A DNA stretch of 19,968 bases from PALSA-555 sp036521915 (GCA_036521915.1 DATDGU010000375.1:1-19968), one strand, 5' to 3'; counted from the stretch's first letter, positions 1-7,227 are shown. Numbers and translations: made by a program. The notes: generated by a model from the letters alone, not told the origin.

Positions 1-609
1 AAGCGCGCCCAGGACCCCCATGGCGCCGACCTCATCACCGTGCTGAGCGAGGCGGAGGTCGACGGAGAGCAGCTCACCCAGCTCGAGATCGACCTGTTCT
101 TCATGCTCCTGACCGTCGCCGGGAACGAGACGACCCGCAACCTCATCTCACACGGGATGGTGCAGCTCCTGGAGCACCCCGACCAGCTGGCGAAGGTCCA
201 GTCCGACCGGACGCTCCTCGCCGGCGCGGTCGACGAGATGCTGCGCTGCGCCAGCCCGGTGATGCACTTCCGCCGGACAGCGACGAAGGACGTCGTGATC
301 CGCGACACGCCGATCGCCGAGGGCGACAAGGTCGTGATCTGGTACGTGTCCGCCAACCGCGACGAGACCGTCTTCGACGATCCGATGGCGTTCAACATCG
401 AGCGGTCGCCCAACGAGCATGTGGCGTTCGGGGGCGGCGGCCCGCACTTCTGCCTCGGCGCCAACCTGGCCCGCATGGAGATCCGGGTGATCTACGAGGA
501 GCTGCTCGACCGGTGGCACGACCTCGAGCTCACCGGCGAGCCGGCCCGCCTGCGCTCGAACTTCATCAACGGGATCAAGCACATCCCGCTGCGCTTCGCG
601 ACCAGCTGA
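1..609 (+). CDS. Cytochrome P450, CYP124/CYP125-type (5' end outside window)
   Basis: Haem-thiolate monooxygenase, C-terminal half only; the reading frame is open to the left edge, giving 202 visible residues. The I-helix oxygen-activation motif AGNETT starts at visible residue 40, the K-helix ExxR is EMLR at 79-82, and the haem-binding loop FGGGGPHFCLG carries the axial cysteine at about residue 151. The phrases WYVSANRDE, HFCLGANLARMEIR and the tail NGIKHIPLRF resemble, from memory, the mycobacterial CYP124/CYP125 clade, which hydroxylates the terminal methyl of sterol side chains and methyl-branched lipids. Closer resemblance to CYP124 than CYP125 is my impression, not an alignment. The protein is soluble and would need a ferredoxin and reductase, neither of which is in the window. 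It converges on the dioxygenase gene that ends at 637. P450 identity is certain; the substrate is inferred. Confidence 0.93.
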   Translation, partial: KRAQDPHGADLITVLSEAEVDGEQLTQLEIDLFFMLLTVAGNETTRNLISHGMVQLLEHPDQLAKVQSDRTLLAGAVDEMLRCASPVMHFRRTATKDVVIRDTPIAEGDKVVIWYVSANRDETVFDDPMAFNIERSPNEHVAFGGGGPHFCLGANLARMEIRVIYEELLDRWHDLELTGEPARLRSNFINGIKHIPLRFATS

Positions 610-616
610 GCCGACG

Positions 617-630
617 GCACCCCCGGGTGC
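617..630. terminator. Short hairpin between convergent genes
   Basis: GCACCCCCGGGTGC is a perfect 14-base inverted repeat, folding as a 5-bp GC stem with a 4-base loop. It lies in the 27-base gap between the P450 stop and the end of the facing dioxygenase gene. No T-tract follows on either strand, so it is at best a weak bidirectional terminator. Confidence 0.3.
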
Positions 631-636
631 ACCGAA

Positions 637-1599
637 TCAGGAGGACGTCGACCGCGCGTCGCGCCAGGGCGTGAGGTCGAGCTTCGGGTAGCGCACCCCC
701 GTCGCGTCGAGCAGCGCCTCGTCCCAGACGGGGTGACCCGGCGGGGGGAAGCCGAACAGCTCGAGTTCGCTCGGCGTGCTTTCCTCCACGAACGTCGTCC
801 ACGCCGGCGAGGTCGCCTTGGACTGCGCGCTCGTGTAGCCGATCCAGTCCTGCCCGGCGCCCCGGAACGCGATCGCCATGAGGAAGCGCGACCCGCCCGG
901 CTCGGTGAGGTTCACGCCTCGATGGAACACTTCGGTCCGGTAGGCCAGCAGCGAGCCGCGACCGCCCTTCGCCGCCTGCTCGGCGGCGTAGAGCGCCGGG
1001 TCGTTGTCCGGCATCACGAGCAGCTCCGTCGGGGCGTGGCCGGTGGAGTCGCCGAGCGACACGACGTGGGTGGGCGCGACACCGTCGTGCACGTCCGAGA
1101 GGTACAGGAACGTCTCGAGGTGCCACCACGGCGGCTCCGAGCGGGGCGGCAGCCAGGAGTGGTTGCGGTCGGTGTGCATCGGCTGCTCGTAGTTCGTGAC
1201 GCCCGTGTACTTGGCCGAGGTGTGCGCCTGGTAGAGGCGGAGGTCTGTCGTCTGCAGCGCCCGCTCGGCGAAGCCCACGATCGACGGGTGCACGAGGAGC
1301 CGGTTCAGCGCGCCCGACCCGGGCCACGGGAACTCGTAGTTCCACACGTGCTGCTCAGGTCGGAACCCCGGGCCGTCGGGCGGCCAGACGAAGGCCTCCT
1401 GCGGGGCCGGCGGCCGGCCCTTCCAGTGCTCGGTCACGCCCTCGGGGTCGGCGTGAAACGCCTCGGGGGTCGGGTACATCTCGCGCAGGTCGGCGGTGGC
1501 GGCGTCGATCTCGTCGGTGCCGATGAGGCCCTCGAGGAGCACCCAGCCGTCGTCGTGCCACGCGGCGATCTCGTCGTCGCGGGCCCGTCGTGCGCTCAC
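637..1599 (-). CDS. Phytanoyl-CoA dioxygenase (PhyH)-family Fe(II)/2-oxoglutarate oxygenase
   Basis: A 320-residue cytosolic non-haem iron oxygenase, expected to hydroxylate a substrate while decarboxylating 2-oxoglutarate. The facial triad is visible: HTD (H142, D144) in the segment QPMHTDRNHSW and the distal H226 in EVFHRGVNLT, followed by R238 as the likely 2-oxoglutarate anchor. Length fits the PhyH family (about 250-340). The frame stays open further upstream, but the GTG at 1597-1599 has a GAGAGGAG ribosome site a few bases before it and the conserved N-terminal DDEIAAWHDDGWVLLEG follows at once, so I chose it. It lies downstream of two same-strand SDR genes across a 79-base gap that holds its own -10-like box. 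The substrate is unknown; family members act on acyl-CoAs, free acids and many small metabolites. Confidence 0.88.
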   Translation of the reverse strand: MSARRARDDEIAAWHDDGWVLLEGLIGTDEIDAATADLREMYPTPEAFHADPEGVTEHWKGRPPAPQEAFVWPPDGPGFRPEQHVWNYEFPWPGSGALNRLLVHPSIVGFAERALQTTDLRLYQAHTSAKYTGVTNYEQPMHTDRNHSWLPPRSEPPWWHLETFLYLSDVHDGVAPTHVVSLGDSTGHAPTELLVMPDNDPALYAAEQAAKGGRGSLLAYRTEVFHRGVNLTEPGGSRFLMAIAFRGAGQDWIGYTSAQSKATSPAWTTFVEESTPSELELFGFPPPGHPVWDEALLDATGVRYPKLDLTPWRDARSTSS

Positions 1600-1644
1600 G
1601 CGTCGCTCCTCTCGCCGGTCCGGCCGCGCGTCCGGTCCGCGGGG

Positions 1645-1650
1645 ACGGTA
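1645..1650 (-). promoter_or_regulatory. -10-like TACCGT box for the dioxygenase gene
   Basis: The minus strand reads TACCGT, a TAnnnT-type -10, 46 bases before the GTG start of the PhyH-family gene and upstream of its ribosome site. The same hexamer recurs at two other start regions in this window (near 11243 and 14887). No convincing -35 is visible. Confidence 0.4.
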
Positions 1651-1678
1651 GCCGGGTGCGTCCCGCCGATCGCCGGGT

Positions 1679-2503
1679 TCACGGGAGGTTCGGCGGCGTC
1701 GGCAGACGCTCGATCTGGTGGCGAACGAAGGCGTCGGGGTCGTTCCCGCGCTCGGCGATGCGCGGCCGCACCGCATCGGGGTGGGTGAGGATCAGGAACC
1801 GGTCGTGCTCGATCGCGTCGCAGACCAGGCGCCCGGGCACCTCGGGCGCGACCGGCTCCTCCAGTGGCATCGCCTGGAGCCACTGCCCGATGTCGGGGGT
1901 GCCGCCGACGCGGGCGGTGTCGGCCATGTTCGTCTCGACCCGGCCGGGGCAGAGCAGCGACACGCCGATCCCGAGGGGCCGCAGGTACAGCGCGAGCGCC
2001 TCGGTGAGCCCGGCCACGCCGAACTTGGCCGTGACGTAGGGGATGACGTCCCACGCGTGCGCGTACAGCCCGGCGACCGACGCGGTGTTCACCAGCCAGC
2101 CCTGCTGCTGGCGGCGCAGCTGGGGGACGAAGGCGCGCACGCCGCGGATGACGCCGTACAGGTTGATCTGCAGGATCCAGTCCCACTCGGCCATCGTGAG
2201 GGTGTCGGCCGGACCCAGCAGCACGACGCCGGCGTTGTTCATGACCACGTCGACGCGCCCGAACGTCTCGAGGACCGTGTCGCGGAGCCGGTCGACGTCC
2301 TCGTCGCGCGAGACGTCGCAGCGCACGGGCAGCGCAGCGGCGCCCAGGGCCTCGAGCTCGGTGGCCGTCTCGGCGAGGCGCGTCTCGTTCACGTCCGCGA
2401 TCGCGACGGCGCGGGCGCCCCGTCGCGCGAGCTCGAGTGCGGTCGCGCGGCCGATGCCGCTCGCCCCGCCGGTGACGACGTTGACCGTCCCGTCGAGCTC
2501 CAT
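1679..2503 (-). CDS. SDR-family NAD(P)-dependent oxidoreductase
   Basis: Classical short-chain dehydrogenase of 274 residues that interconverts an alcohol and a ketone with NAD(H) or NADP(H). The Rossmann glycine motif TGGASGIG is at 11-18, an acidic D37 at the end of beta-2 suggests NAD preference, NNAG is at 89-92, and the catalytic Ser-Tyr-Lys are S142, Y156 and K160 (YVTAK). The C-terminal extension beyond residue 230 (DAIEHDRFLILTHPD) is common in actinobacterial SDRs of lipid and steroid clusters. The start ATG at 2501-2503 shares one base with the TGA of the upstream SDR gene (TGATG), and a GGAGGGGGAG ribosome site lies inside the upstream gene's end, so the two are translationally coupled. 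A far longer open frame continues upstream but only mirrors the next gene. Substrate unknown. Confidence 0.93.
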   Translation of the reverse strand: MELDGTVNVVTGGASGIGRATALELARRGARAVAIADVNETRLAETATELEALGAAALPVRCDVSRDEDVDRLRDTVLETFGRVDVVMNNAGVVLLGPADTLTMAEWDWILQINLYGVIRGVRAFVPQLRRQQQGWLVNTASVAGLYAHAWDVIPYVTAKFGVAGLTEALALYLRPLGIGVSLLCPGRVETNMADTARVGGTPDIGQWLQAMPLEEPVAPEVPGRLVCDAIEHDRFLILTHPDAVRPRIAERGNDPDAFVRHQIERLPTPPNLP

Positions 2504-3342
2504 CACTCCCCCTCCATGACGAGCCCCCAGCTCGGCTGGTCGCGGTACGCGGGCGCCGCGAACGCGCCGTAGTCGGCGCCCTTGCGCAGCGACTGCCCGC
2601 CGTCGACGCTGATGCACTGCCCGGTGATCCAGGCGGACTCCGGCCCGATCAGGAACCGGGCGAGTGCCGCGACGTCCTCGACGGTCCCGACGCGGTGCAG
2701 CGGGATGTTCTCGAGGTAGCTGTCGAGGACCGGCCCGCCGGCGGTGATGGCCGTCATGAGCTCGTTGTCGATGATTCCTGGCTGGACCGAGTTCACGCGC
2801 ACGCGGGCCGGCCCGAGCTCGTCGGCCGCGACCCGGACGATCATGTCGAGCCCGGCCTTCCCGGCGCCGTACGCGCCGAGGAACCGGAAGGTGTCGCGCC
2901 CGGCGTGCGACGACACGCCGACGAAGGAGCCGCGCCCGCTCGCCGCGAGGAGGGGCGCGGCGTGCTTGAGCGTCAGGAACGTGCCGATGATGTTGAGGTC
3001 GAGGGTCGCCCGCACGGCCGCGACGTCGGCGAGCACCAGAGGTCCCATGTGCAACGCGCCGCCGGCGGAGGCGACGACGCCGTCGAGCGCGCCGGTGTGC
3101 TCGGCCGCCCGGGCGACCGCGCCGTGGACCTGGTCCTCGTCGGTGACGTCGGCCGTCACCGGGTGCACGCTCGCGCCCGGTACCGCGGTGCGCAGGCGCT
3201 CGGCCGCCTCCTCGAGGCGGGATTCGGTCCGCCCACAGATCGTCACCGTCGCGCCGTCGTGGGCGAGTGCCGCCGCGCACGCCTCACCGATGCCGCTGCC
3301 ACCGCCCGTGACGAGCGTCGCGTAGCCCTCGAGGCTGCTCAT
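2503..3342 (-). CDS. SDR-family oxidoreductase, first gene of the SDR pair
   Basis: A 279-residue short-chain dehydrogenase. TGGGSGIG lies at 12-19, the catalytic triad is S144/S145, Y158 and K162 (YGAGK), and the C-terminus has the classical GQCISVDGG segment. The beta-4 motif normally written NNAG reads ASAG (91-94), a tolerated but unusual variant. Residue G37-R38 after beta-2 (TICGRTE) suggests NADP preference, so the coupled pair could use different cofactors. The ATG at 3340-3342 is preferred over a start 30 codons upstream because GGGAGGGCAGCG precedes it and homologous SDRs begin close to the glycine motif. The gene is the promoter-proximal member of the group and is divergent from the LLM-lut operon. 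Its ATG overlaps (ATGA) the stop of a possible 13-codon upstream ORF. Confidence 0.92.
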   Translation of the reverse strand: MSSLEGYATLVTGGGSGIGEACAAALAHDGATVTICGRTESRLEEAAERLRTAVPGASVHPVTADVTDEDQVHGAVARAAEHTGALDGVVASAGGALHMGPLVLADVAAVRATLDLNIIGTFLTLKHAAPLLAASGRGSFVGVSSHAGRDTFRFLGAYGAGKAGLDMIVRVAADELGPARVRVNSVQPGIIDNELMTAITAGGPVLDSYLENIPLHRVGTVEDVAALARFLIGPESAWITGQCISVDGGQSLRKGADYGAFAAPAYRDQPSWGLVMEGE

Positions 3343-3380
3343 CGCTGCCCTCCCTTCCCCGGCGCGCCGGCCGGAGGCAT
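3339..3380 (-). other. Possible 13-codon upstream ORF coupled to the SDR gene
   Basis: Minus-strand ATG at 3378-3380 opens a frame reading MPPAGAPGKGRQR whose TGA overlaps the SDR start as ATGA. The SDR ribosome site lies inside it. I see no clear -10 at leaderless distance from its ATG, so translation is uncertain. A 12-base palindrome CCGGCGCGCCGG (3359-3370) also lies here. Confidence 0.25.
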
Positions 3381-3385
3381 AGGTT
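3380..3385 (+). promoter_or_regulatory. -10-like TAGGTT box of the LLM-lutABC operon
   Basis: TAGGTT (TAnnnT type) followed by exactly 7 bases and then ATG at 3393. In actinobacteria this spacing is typical of leaderless transcripts, in which the first transcribed bases are the start codon. It lies in the 88-base divergent gap between the SDR pair and the LLM gene. No clear -35 is visible. Confidence 0.45.
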
Positions 3386-3392
3386 CTCATCG

Positions 3393-3434
3393 ATGCCGGC
3401 GGTGGGGATGCGACGAGAGCGGGAGCGGACATGA
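3393..3434 (+). other. Possible leaderless 13-codon ORF overlapping the LLM start
   Basis: ATG 7 bases after the TAGGTT box opens a 13-codon frame reading MPAVGMRRERERT. Its TGA overlaps the LLM gene's ATG in an ATGA junction. If the promoter call is right, ribosomes would load here on a leaderless message and pass to the LLM gene by coupling. Too short to judge by codon statistics. Confidence 0.35.
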
Positions 3435-4459
3435 AGCTCGGGCTGCAACTGGGGTACTGGGGCGCGCAGCCCCCGGCGGGCGCCGCCGATCTGGTGCTCG
3501 AGGCCGAGCGGCTCGGCTACGACTCGGTCTGGACCGCCGAGTCCTGGGGCTCCGACGCGCTGACACCGCTGGCGTGGTGGGGCTCGCAGACCACGACCGT
3601 GCGCCTCGGCACGGACCTCATGCAGCTGTCGGCCCGCCAGCCGACGGCGGCGGCCATGGCCGCGCTCACGATGGACCACCTGTCAGGCGGCCGCTTCGTC
3701 CTCGGCCTCGGGGTCTCCGGCCCCCAGGTCGTGGAGGGCTGGTACGGGATGCCCTTCCCGAAGCCCCTCGCCCGCACCCGCGAGTACGTGTCGATCATCC
3801 GCGACGTCCTGGCGCGCGAGGAGCGGGTCACGAGCGCCGGACCGCACTATCCGCTCCCCTACCCCGGCGGGCTCGGCCTGGGGAAACCGCTCCGCTCGAT
3901 CGTGCACCCGCGGCGCGCCGACCTGCCGATCATCCTCGGGGCGGAGGGCCCGAAGAACGTCGCGCTCGCCGCGGAGATCGCCGACGGCTGGTTCCCGATC
4001 TTCTACTCGCCGACGCACGAGGCGCTGTACAGCGACGCGCTCCAAGAGGGCTGGGCCCGGCCTGGGGCGCGGCGCGGCCCCGACGACTTCGAGATCCTGC
4101 CGACCGTCACCGTGATCGTGGACGACGACGTGGACCGGGCCGCGGACCGCGTGCGCCCATCGCTCGCGCTGTACGTCGGGGGCATGGGCGCCCGGGAGAT
4201 GAACTTCCACTTCGACGTGTTCTGCCGGCTCGGCTTCGAGGCGGAGGCGACAAAGATCCAGGACCTCTACCTGGCGGGCCGCAAGGACGAGGCGACGGCC
4301 GCCGTCCCGCGCGAGATGATCGAGGCGATCTCGCTCATCGGCCCGCGCGAAAAGATCCGCGACGACCTCGACGTGTGGCGGGCGTCGCGGGTGACCACGA
4401 TGCTCGTCGGGGCGCACGACCCGACCGTGATGCGCCTCCTCGCCGAGCTCGTCCTGTGA
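3431..4459 (+). CDS. LLM-class F420-dependent oxidoreductase, Rv3520c-like
   Basis: A 342-residue luciferase-like TIM-barrel enzyme of the type that binds coenzyme F420 (some relatives use FMN) and catalyses hydride transfer to an unknown substrate. Visible marks are LSGGRFVLGLGVSGPQ (84-99), GWYGMPFPKPLARTREY (103-119), GPKN (173-176), ALYVGGMG (246-253) and SLIGPREKI near the C-terminus. From memory this closely matches the Rv3520c family, whose gene in Mycobacterium tuberculosis lies within the cholesterol-catabolic region. The ATG at 3431 has GGGAGCGGAC before it. It is the first full gene of a plus-strand operon: lutA begins 19 bases after its stop. Genomic linkage suggests it prepares or receives a compound whose hydroxyacid or reducing equivalents pass to LutABC; that is inference. 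Confidence 0.92.
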   Translation: MKLGLQLGYWGAQPPAGAADLVLEAERLGYDSVWTAESWGSDALTPLAWWGSQTTTVRLGTDLMQLSARQPTAAAMAALTMDHLSGGRFVLGLGVSGPQVVEGWYGMPFPKPLARTREYVSIIRDVLAREERVTSAGPHYPLPYPGGLGLGKPLRSIVHPRRADLPIILGAEGPKNVALAAEIADGWFPIFYSPTHEALYSDALQEGWARPGARRGPDDFEILPTVTVIVDDDVDRAADRVRPSLALYVGGMGAREMNFHFDVFCRLGFEAEATKIQDLYLAGRKDEATAAVPREMIEAISLIGPREKIRDDLDVWRASRVTTMLVGAHDPTVMRLLAELVL

Positions 4460-4482
4460 GCCAGGCGCGGCGGCGCCGATGA
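4456..4482 (+). other. Tiny 8-codon ORF bridging the LLM stop and the lutA start
   Basis: A GTG overlapping the LLM stop (GTGA) opens the frame MSQARRRR, whose TGA overlaps lutA's ATG (ATGA). It exactly spans the 19-base gap. lutA has no evident ribosome site, so a re-initiation relay across this frame is a possible explanation for its expression. Chance is not excluded in DNA this GC-rich. Confidence 0.25.
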
Positions 4483-5201
4483 GCCCGCAGGTCGCGCTCT
4501 TCGTCACCTGCCTCGTGGACCAGGTCTCGCCGTCGACCGGCCGGTCGGCGCTGCGCCTCCTCGAGGCGGCGGGCTGCGAGGTGACCTTCCCGCAGGCGCA
4601 GACGTGCTGCGGCCAGCCGGCGTTCAACTCCGGCTACCCGACGGACGCGCGCCGCCTGGCCCGCCACTTCGTGGACGTGTTCGCCGACGCCGAGGCGATC
4701 GTCGCACCGTCGGGCTCGTGCGTCGCGATGGTGCGCCGGTACTACCCCACGCTCATGTCGGGGGCCGAGCGGACACGGATGGAGGCCGTCGCGTCGAAGA
4801 CGTACGAGCTGACCGAGTACCTCGTCGACGTGCTGGGTCGTCCCGACCTCGGCGCGCACGTCGAGGTCCCGGTCGTGTACCACGCGTCCTGCCACCTGCT
4901 GCGTGAGCTCGGTGTGCGGGAGGCGCCCCGCCGCGTCCTCGACGCCGCCGGCGTCTCGGTCGTCGACCTCGTCGACGAGGAGCGCTGCTGCGGCTTCGGC
5001 GGGACGTTCTCGGTGCTGCACCCCGAGATCTCGGTTCCGATGGCCGACGAGAAGCTGGACCGGGCGGCGGACTCGGGTGCCCGCACGATCGCGGCGTGCG
5101 ACACCGGCTGCCTCGTGCAGCTCGCAACCCGGGCCCAGCAGCGGGGCCTCGACCTCGAGGTGCGTCACGTCGCCGACCTCGTCGCCGAGGGCCTGCCGTG
5201 A
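4479..5201 (+). CDS. lutA: LutA-type (Fe-S)-binding CCG-domain subunit
   Basis: A 240-residue protein with the two cysteine-rich CCG domains found in LutA/YkgE/GlpC/HdrB-type subunits. The first domain has C11, the CCG at 43-45 within QTCCGQPAFNSG, and C81. The second has C138 (HASCH), the CCG at 170-172 within ERCCGFGGTFSV, and C207/C211. These cysteines ligate iron-sulfur clusters. In Bacillus the LutABC complex oxidises L-lactate to pyruvate. The ATG at 4479 lacks a clear Shine-Dalgarno sequence but keeps the conserved N-terminus (ALFVTCLVD) intact and matches the family length. lutB begins inside its last codons through a GTGA overlap. No lactate permease or GntR-type LutR gene is nearby, so the physiological hydroxyacid may not be lactate. 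Confidence 0.95.
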   Translation: MSPQVALFVTCLVDQVSPSTGRSALRLLEAAGCEVTFPQAQTCCGQPAFNSGYPTDARRLARHFVDVFADAEAIVAPSGSCVAMVRRYYPTLMSGAERTRMEAVASKTYELTEYLVDVLGRPDLGAHVEVPVVYHASCHLLRELGVREAPRRVLDAAGVSVVDLVDEERCCGFGGTFSVLHPEISVPMADEKLDRAADSGARTIAACDTGCLVQLATRAQQRGLDLEVRHVADLVAEGLP

Positions 5202-6628
5202 CGACCGCCGACGAGCTCGCCCGCCACCGGCACCCCGGCGATCCCCTGCCGCCGCTGCGCGACCGCGTCGAGGCGACGCTCCAGAACGTCGAGCTGCGCG
5301 GCGCGCTGCGCGTCATGGCGACCCGCTTCAACGACGCGCGCGACGAAGCCGTCCGCGCGCCCGGGATCGCGGTGCTCAAGGATCGCGGCACGGCCATTCG
5401 CAGCGCCGGCGTGCGAGACCTTCGGGTCAACGTGGCACGGGCCGAGGTGTCGCTTCGCCGCCTCGGCGTGCAGGTGCATCACGCGGCGACCGGGTTGGAC
5501 GCCGCGGAGCTGATCGCCGAGCTCGCGTCGGCTCGGGGGGTCCGTCGAGCGGTGAAGTCGAAGTCGATGGCGACCGAGGAGGTCGACCTCAACCACCACC
5601 TCGAGCAGCGTGGCATCCACGTGACCGAGACCGACCTCGGCGAGTGGATCATCCAGCGCGCCTCGGAGCGTCCGAGCCACATCATCGCCCCCGCCGTCCA
5701 CAAGACCCGTCCCCAGATCACGCGCCTCTTCTCCGACCTCGCCGGCGGCGAGCTGGCGGACGAGCGGGAGGAGCTCTGCGCCTTCGCGCAGCAGCAGCTG
5801 CGCGGCGAGTTCCTGGCCGCCGACCTCGGGGTGAGCGGCGCGAACTTCGTGTGCGCCGACACCGGCACGATCGTGCTGGTCACCAACGAGGGCAATGGCC
5901 GCCTCACGACCTCGCTGCCCCGGGTCCACATCGCGCTCGTGCCCGTCGAGAAGGTCCTCGCGCGCTTCGAGGATCTGGCGACCATGCTGCCGCTGCTCAC
6001 CCGACACGCCACGGGTCAGCCGATGACGTCGTACGTCACGATGATCAACGGGCCGCGCCGGGAGGGCGAGCTCGACGGTCCCGAGGAGGTGCACGTCGTG
6101 TTCCTCGACGCCGGCCGCACGGCGCTGCTCGGCACGGAGTTCGAGGACATGCTGCGCTGCATCCGCTGCGGTGCCTGCCTGAACGTGTGCCCGGTCTACG
6201 GGACGATCGGCGGGCACGCCTACGGCGGGGTCTACCCCGGCCCGATGGGCGCGGTGCTCACGCCGCTGCTGTCGGGCTTGGAGGAGGGCCGCGAGCTCCC
6301 CGGGGCGACGAGCCTGTGCGGGGCGTGCTCGGCGGTCTGCCCGGTCGGCATCCCGCTGGCCGACCTGCTCATCAAGTTGCGCGGGTCGGTCGCGTCCCGC
6401 GAGCCGCGCCGGGCGCGCCGCCTCTTCTTTGGGCTGTGGAGTCGCGCGTGGTCGAGCCCGCGCCTGTACCGCTGGTCGGCGACGGTCGGCAACCGGGCGC
6501 GCCGCTGGCCCCGGGTCGCGCGGCACCTGCCCGTCGCGCGTGGCTGGGGCCGCGGCCGCACGCTGCCCGCGGCGGTCCCCGAGACGTTCCACGACTGGTG
6601 GCGCCGTGAGCGAGTCAACCCGCGTTGA
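5198..6628 (+). CDS. lutB: LutB-type iron-sulfur oxidoreductase subunit
   Basis: A 476-residue subunit of the LutABC complex: an N-terminal LUD domain (roughly 60-310, with KSKSMATEE at 120-128 and VHKTRPQI at 167-174), then a dicluster ferredoxin region. The first cluster motif is CIRCGACLNVCP (C321, C324, C327, C331); the second is CGACSAVCP (C374, C377, C381), the shortened form usual for LutB. The conserved GGHAYGGVYPGPMGAVLTPLL links them. The basic C-terminal tail (about 400-476) is variable in the family. The start is GTG at 5198, overlapping lutA's stop by four bases; the frame is open further upstream, but that part only mirrors lutA. It ends 23 bases inside lutC, so all three lut genes are translationally coupled. 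Electrons should pass from the hydroxyacid through these clusters to a membrane or soluble acceptor. Confidence 0.95.
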   Translation: MTTADELARHRHPGDPLPPLRDRVEATLQNVELRGALRVMATRFNDARDEAVRAPGIAVLKDRGTAIRSAGVRDLRVNVARAEVSLRRLGVQVHHAATGLDAAELIAELASARGVRRAVKSKSMATEEVDLNHHLEQRGIHVTETDLGEWIIQRASERPSHIIAPAVHKTRPQITRLFSDLAGGELADEREELCAFAQQQLRGEFLAADLGVSGANFVCADTGTIVLVTNEGNGRLTTSLPRVHIALVPVEKVLARFEDLATMLPLLTRHATGQPMTSYVTMINGPRREGELDGPEEVHVVFLDAGRTALLGTEFEDMLRCIRCGACLNVCPVYGTIGGHAYGGVYPGPMGAVLTPLLSGLEEGRELPGATSLCGACSAVCPVGIPLADLLIKLRGSVASREPRRARRLFFGLWSRAWSSPRLYRWSATVGNRARRWPRVARHLPVARGWGRGRTLPAAVPETFHDWWRRERVNPR

Positions 6629-7148
6629 CGACGGGCTCGCCGCCCGCTTCGCGACCGAGCTCCGCACCGCCGACGGGACGCCGCACCTCGGCGAGGACCC
6701 GGTGGCGGTGGCCATGGACGCCGCCGGCCTGCCCCCGGCCACGATCGCGATCGACGACGACCCCGCGCTCGAGCGGCTGGCGTCGGCGCTCCAGGTCGCC
6801 GGTCACACGATCGTGCGGCCGCACGAGCCGTCCTACCGGGAAGCGCTCCCCGACGCGGCCGTCGGGGTCACGCGCTGCCGGGCGGCGATCGCCGACACGG
6901 GCACGCTGATGCTCGTCTTCGACGCCGCGCATCCCCGCAGCACGAGCCTGCTCCCCCGCACGCACCTCGCCGTCGTCGAGCACGACGACCTGGTCGACTC
7001 CCTGGGGGACGCGCTCGCTCGGGTCCCGTCGCCCGCACCGAGCGCGGTGACGTTCGTGACCGGGCCGAGCCGGTCGGCGGACATCGAGCAGATCCTGACC
7101 CTCGGCGTCCACGGGCCCGCGCAGGTGCACGTGGTACTTCCGGGCTGA
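6606..7148 (+). CDS. lutC: LutC-type LUD-domain protein
   Basis: A 180-residue LUD-domain protein, third member of the LutABC complex. Diagnostic segments are GVTRCRAAIADTGTLML (87-103), LPRTHLAVVE (116-125) and TGPSRSADIEQILTLGVHGP (152-171), the classical LutC signature, ending HVVLPG. The start is GTG at 6606, which overlaps the 3' end of lutB; the frame continues upstream as a shadow of lutB. LutC members are usually 190-240 residues, so this one is slightly short at the N-terminus. Its exact biochemical role is unclear even in Bacillus, where all three proteins are needed for lactate growth. It is followed by a 79-base gap before the next LLM gene. Confidence 0.93.
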   Translation: MSESTRVDDGLAARFATELRTADGTPHLGEDPVAVAMDAAGLPPATIAIDDDPALERLASALQVAGHTIVRPHEPSYREALPDAAVGVTRCRAAIADTGTLMLVFDAAHPRSTSLLPRTHLAVVEHDDLVDSLGDALARVPSPAPSAVTFVTGPSRSADIEQILTLGVHGPAQVHVVLPG

Positions 7149-7214
7149 CGCGGCGGCCGCCGGAACCCCGCGCGTCGGTTCGCGGTGCACAGGACATTGG
7201 GCCGGCGACGCGGC

Positions 7215-7220
7215 CAGACT
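7215..7220 (+). promoter_or_regulatory. Weak -10-like CAGACT at leaderless spacing before the second LLM gene
   Basis: CAGACT is followed by exactly 7 bases and then the ATG at 7228, the same spacing seen at 3380 and 17901. The first base departs from TAnnnT. No ribosome site precedes the ATG, which favours a leaderless start. The same gap holds a 12-base palindrome CGGCGGCCGCCG (7151-7162) just after lutC, a possible hairpin without a T-tract. Confidence 0.25.
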
Positions 7221-7227
7221 GTTCGGC

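Noticed and set aside
2504..3280. Long N-terminal extension that would fuse the two minus-strand SDRs in one frame
   Set aside because: The extension is Arg-rich shadow of the other SDR gene; each SDR has its own complete motif set, ribosome site and stop.
3359..3370. Palindrome CCGGCGCGCCGG as an operator
   Set aside because: GC-only palindromes are frequent in such DNA, and it lies in the leader of the SDR gene without other regulatory marks; not called as a separate feature.
2695..4482. 595-codon open frame on the plus strand
   Set aside because: Arg/Gly/Ala-rich translation without family motifs; it runs antisense to the SDR gene and out of frame through the LLM gene, both of which have clear motifs.
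4479..7148. GlpC/HdrD-type or glycolate oxidase (GlcF) identity for the lut genes
   Set aside because: The order CCG protein, LUD plus dicluster ferredoxin, and LUD protein with TGPSRSADIEQ fits LutABC; no FAD-linked oxidase gene (GlcD type) is present.
7149..7227. Possible rho-independent terminator after lutC
   Set aside because: GC-rich palindromes are present but there is no T-tract, and the downstream LLM gene is on the same strand.
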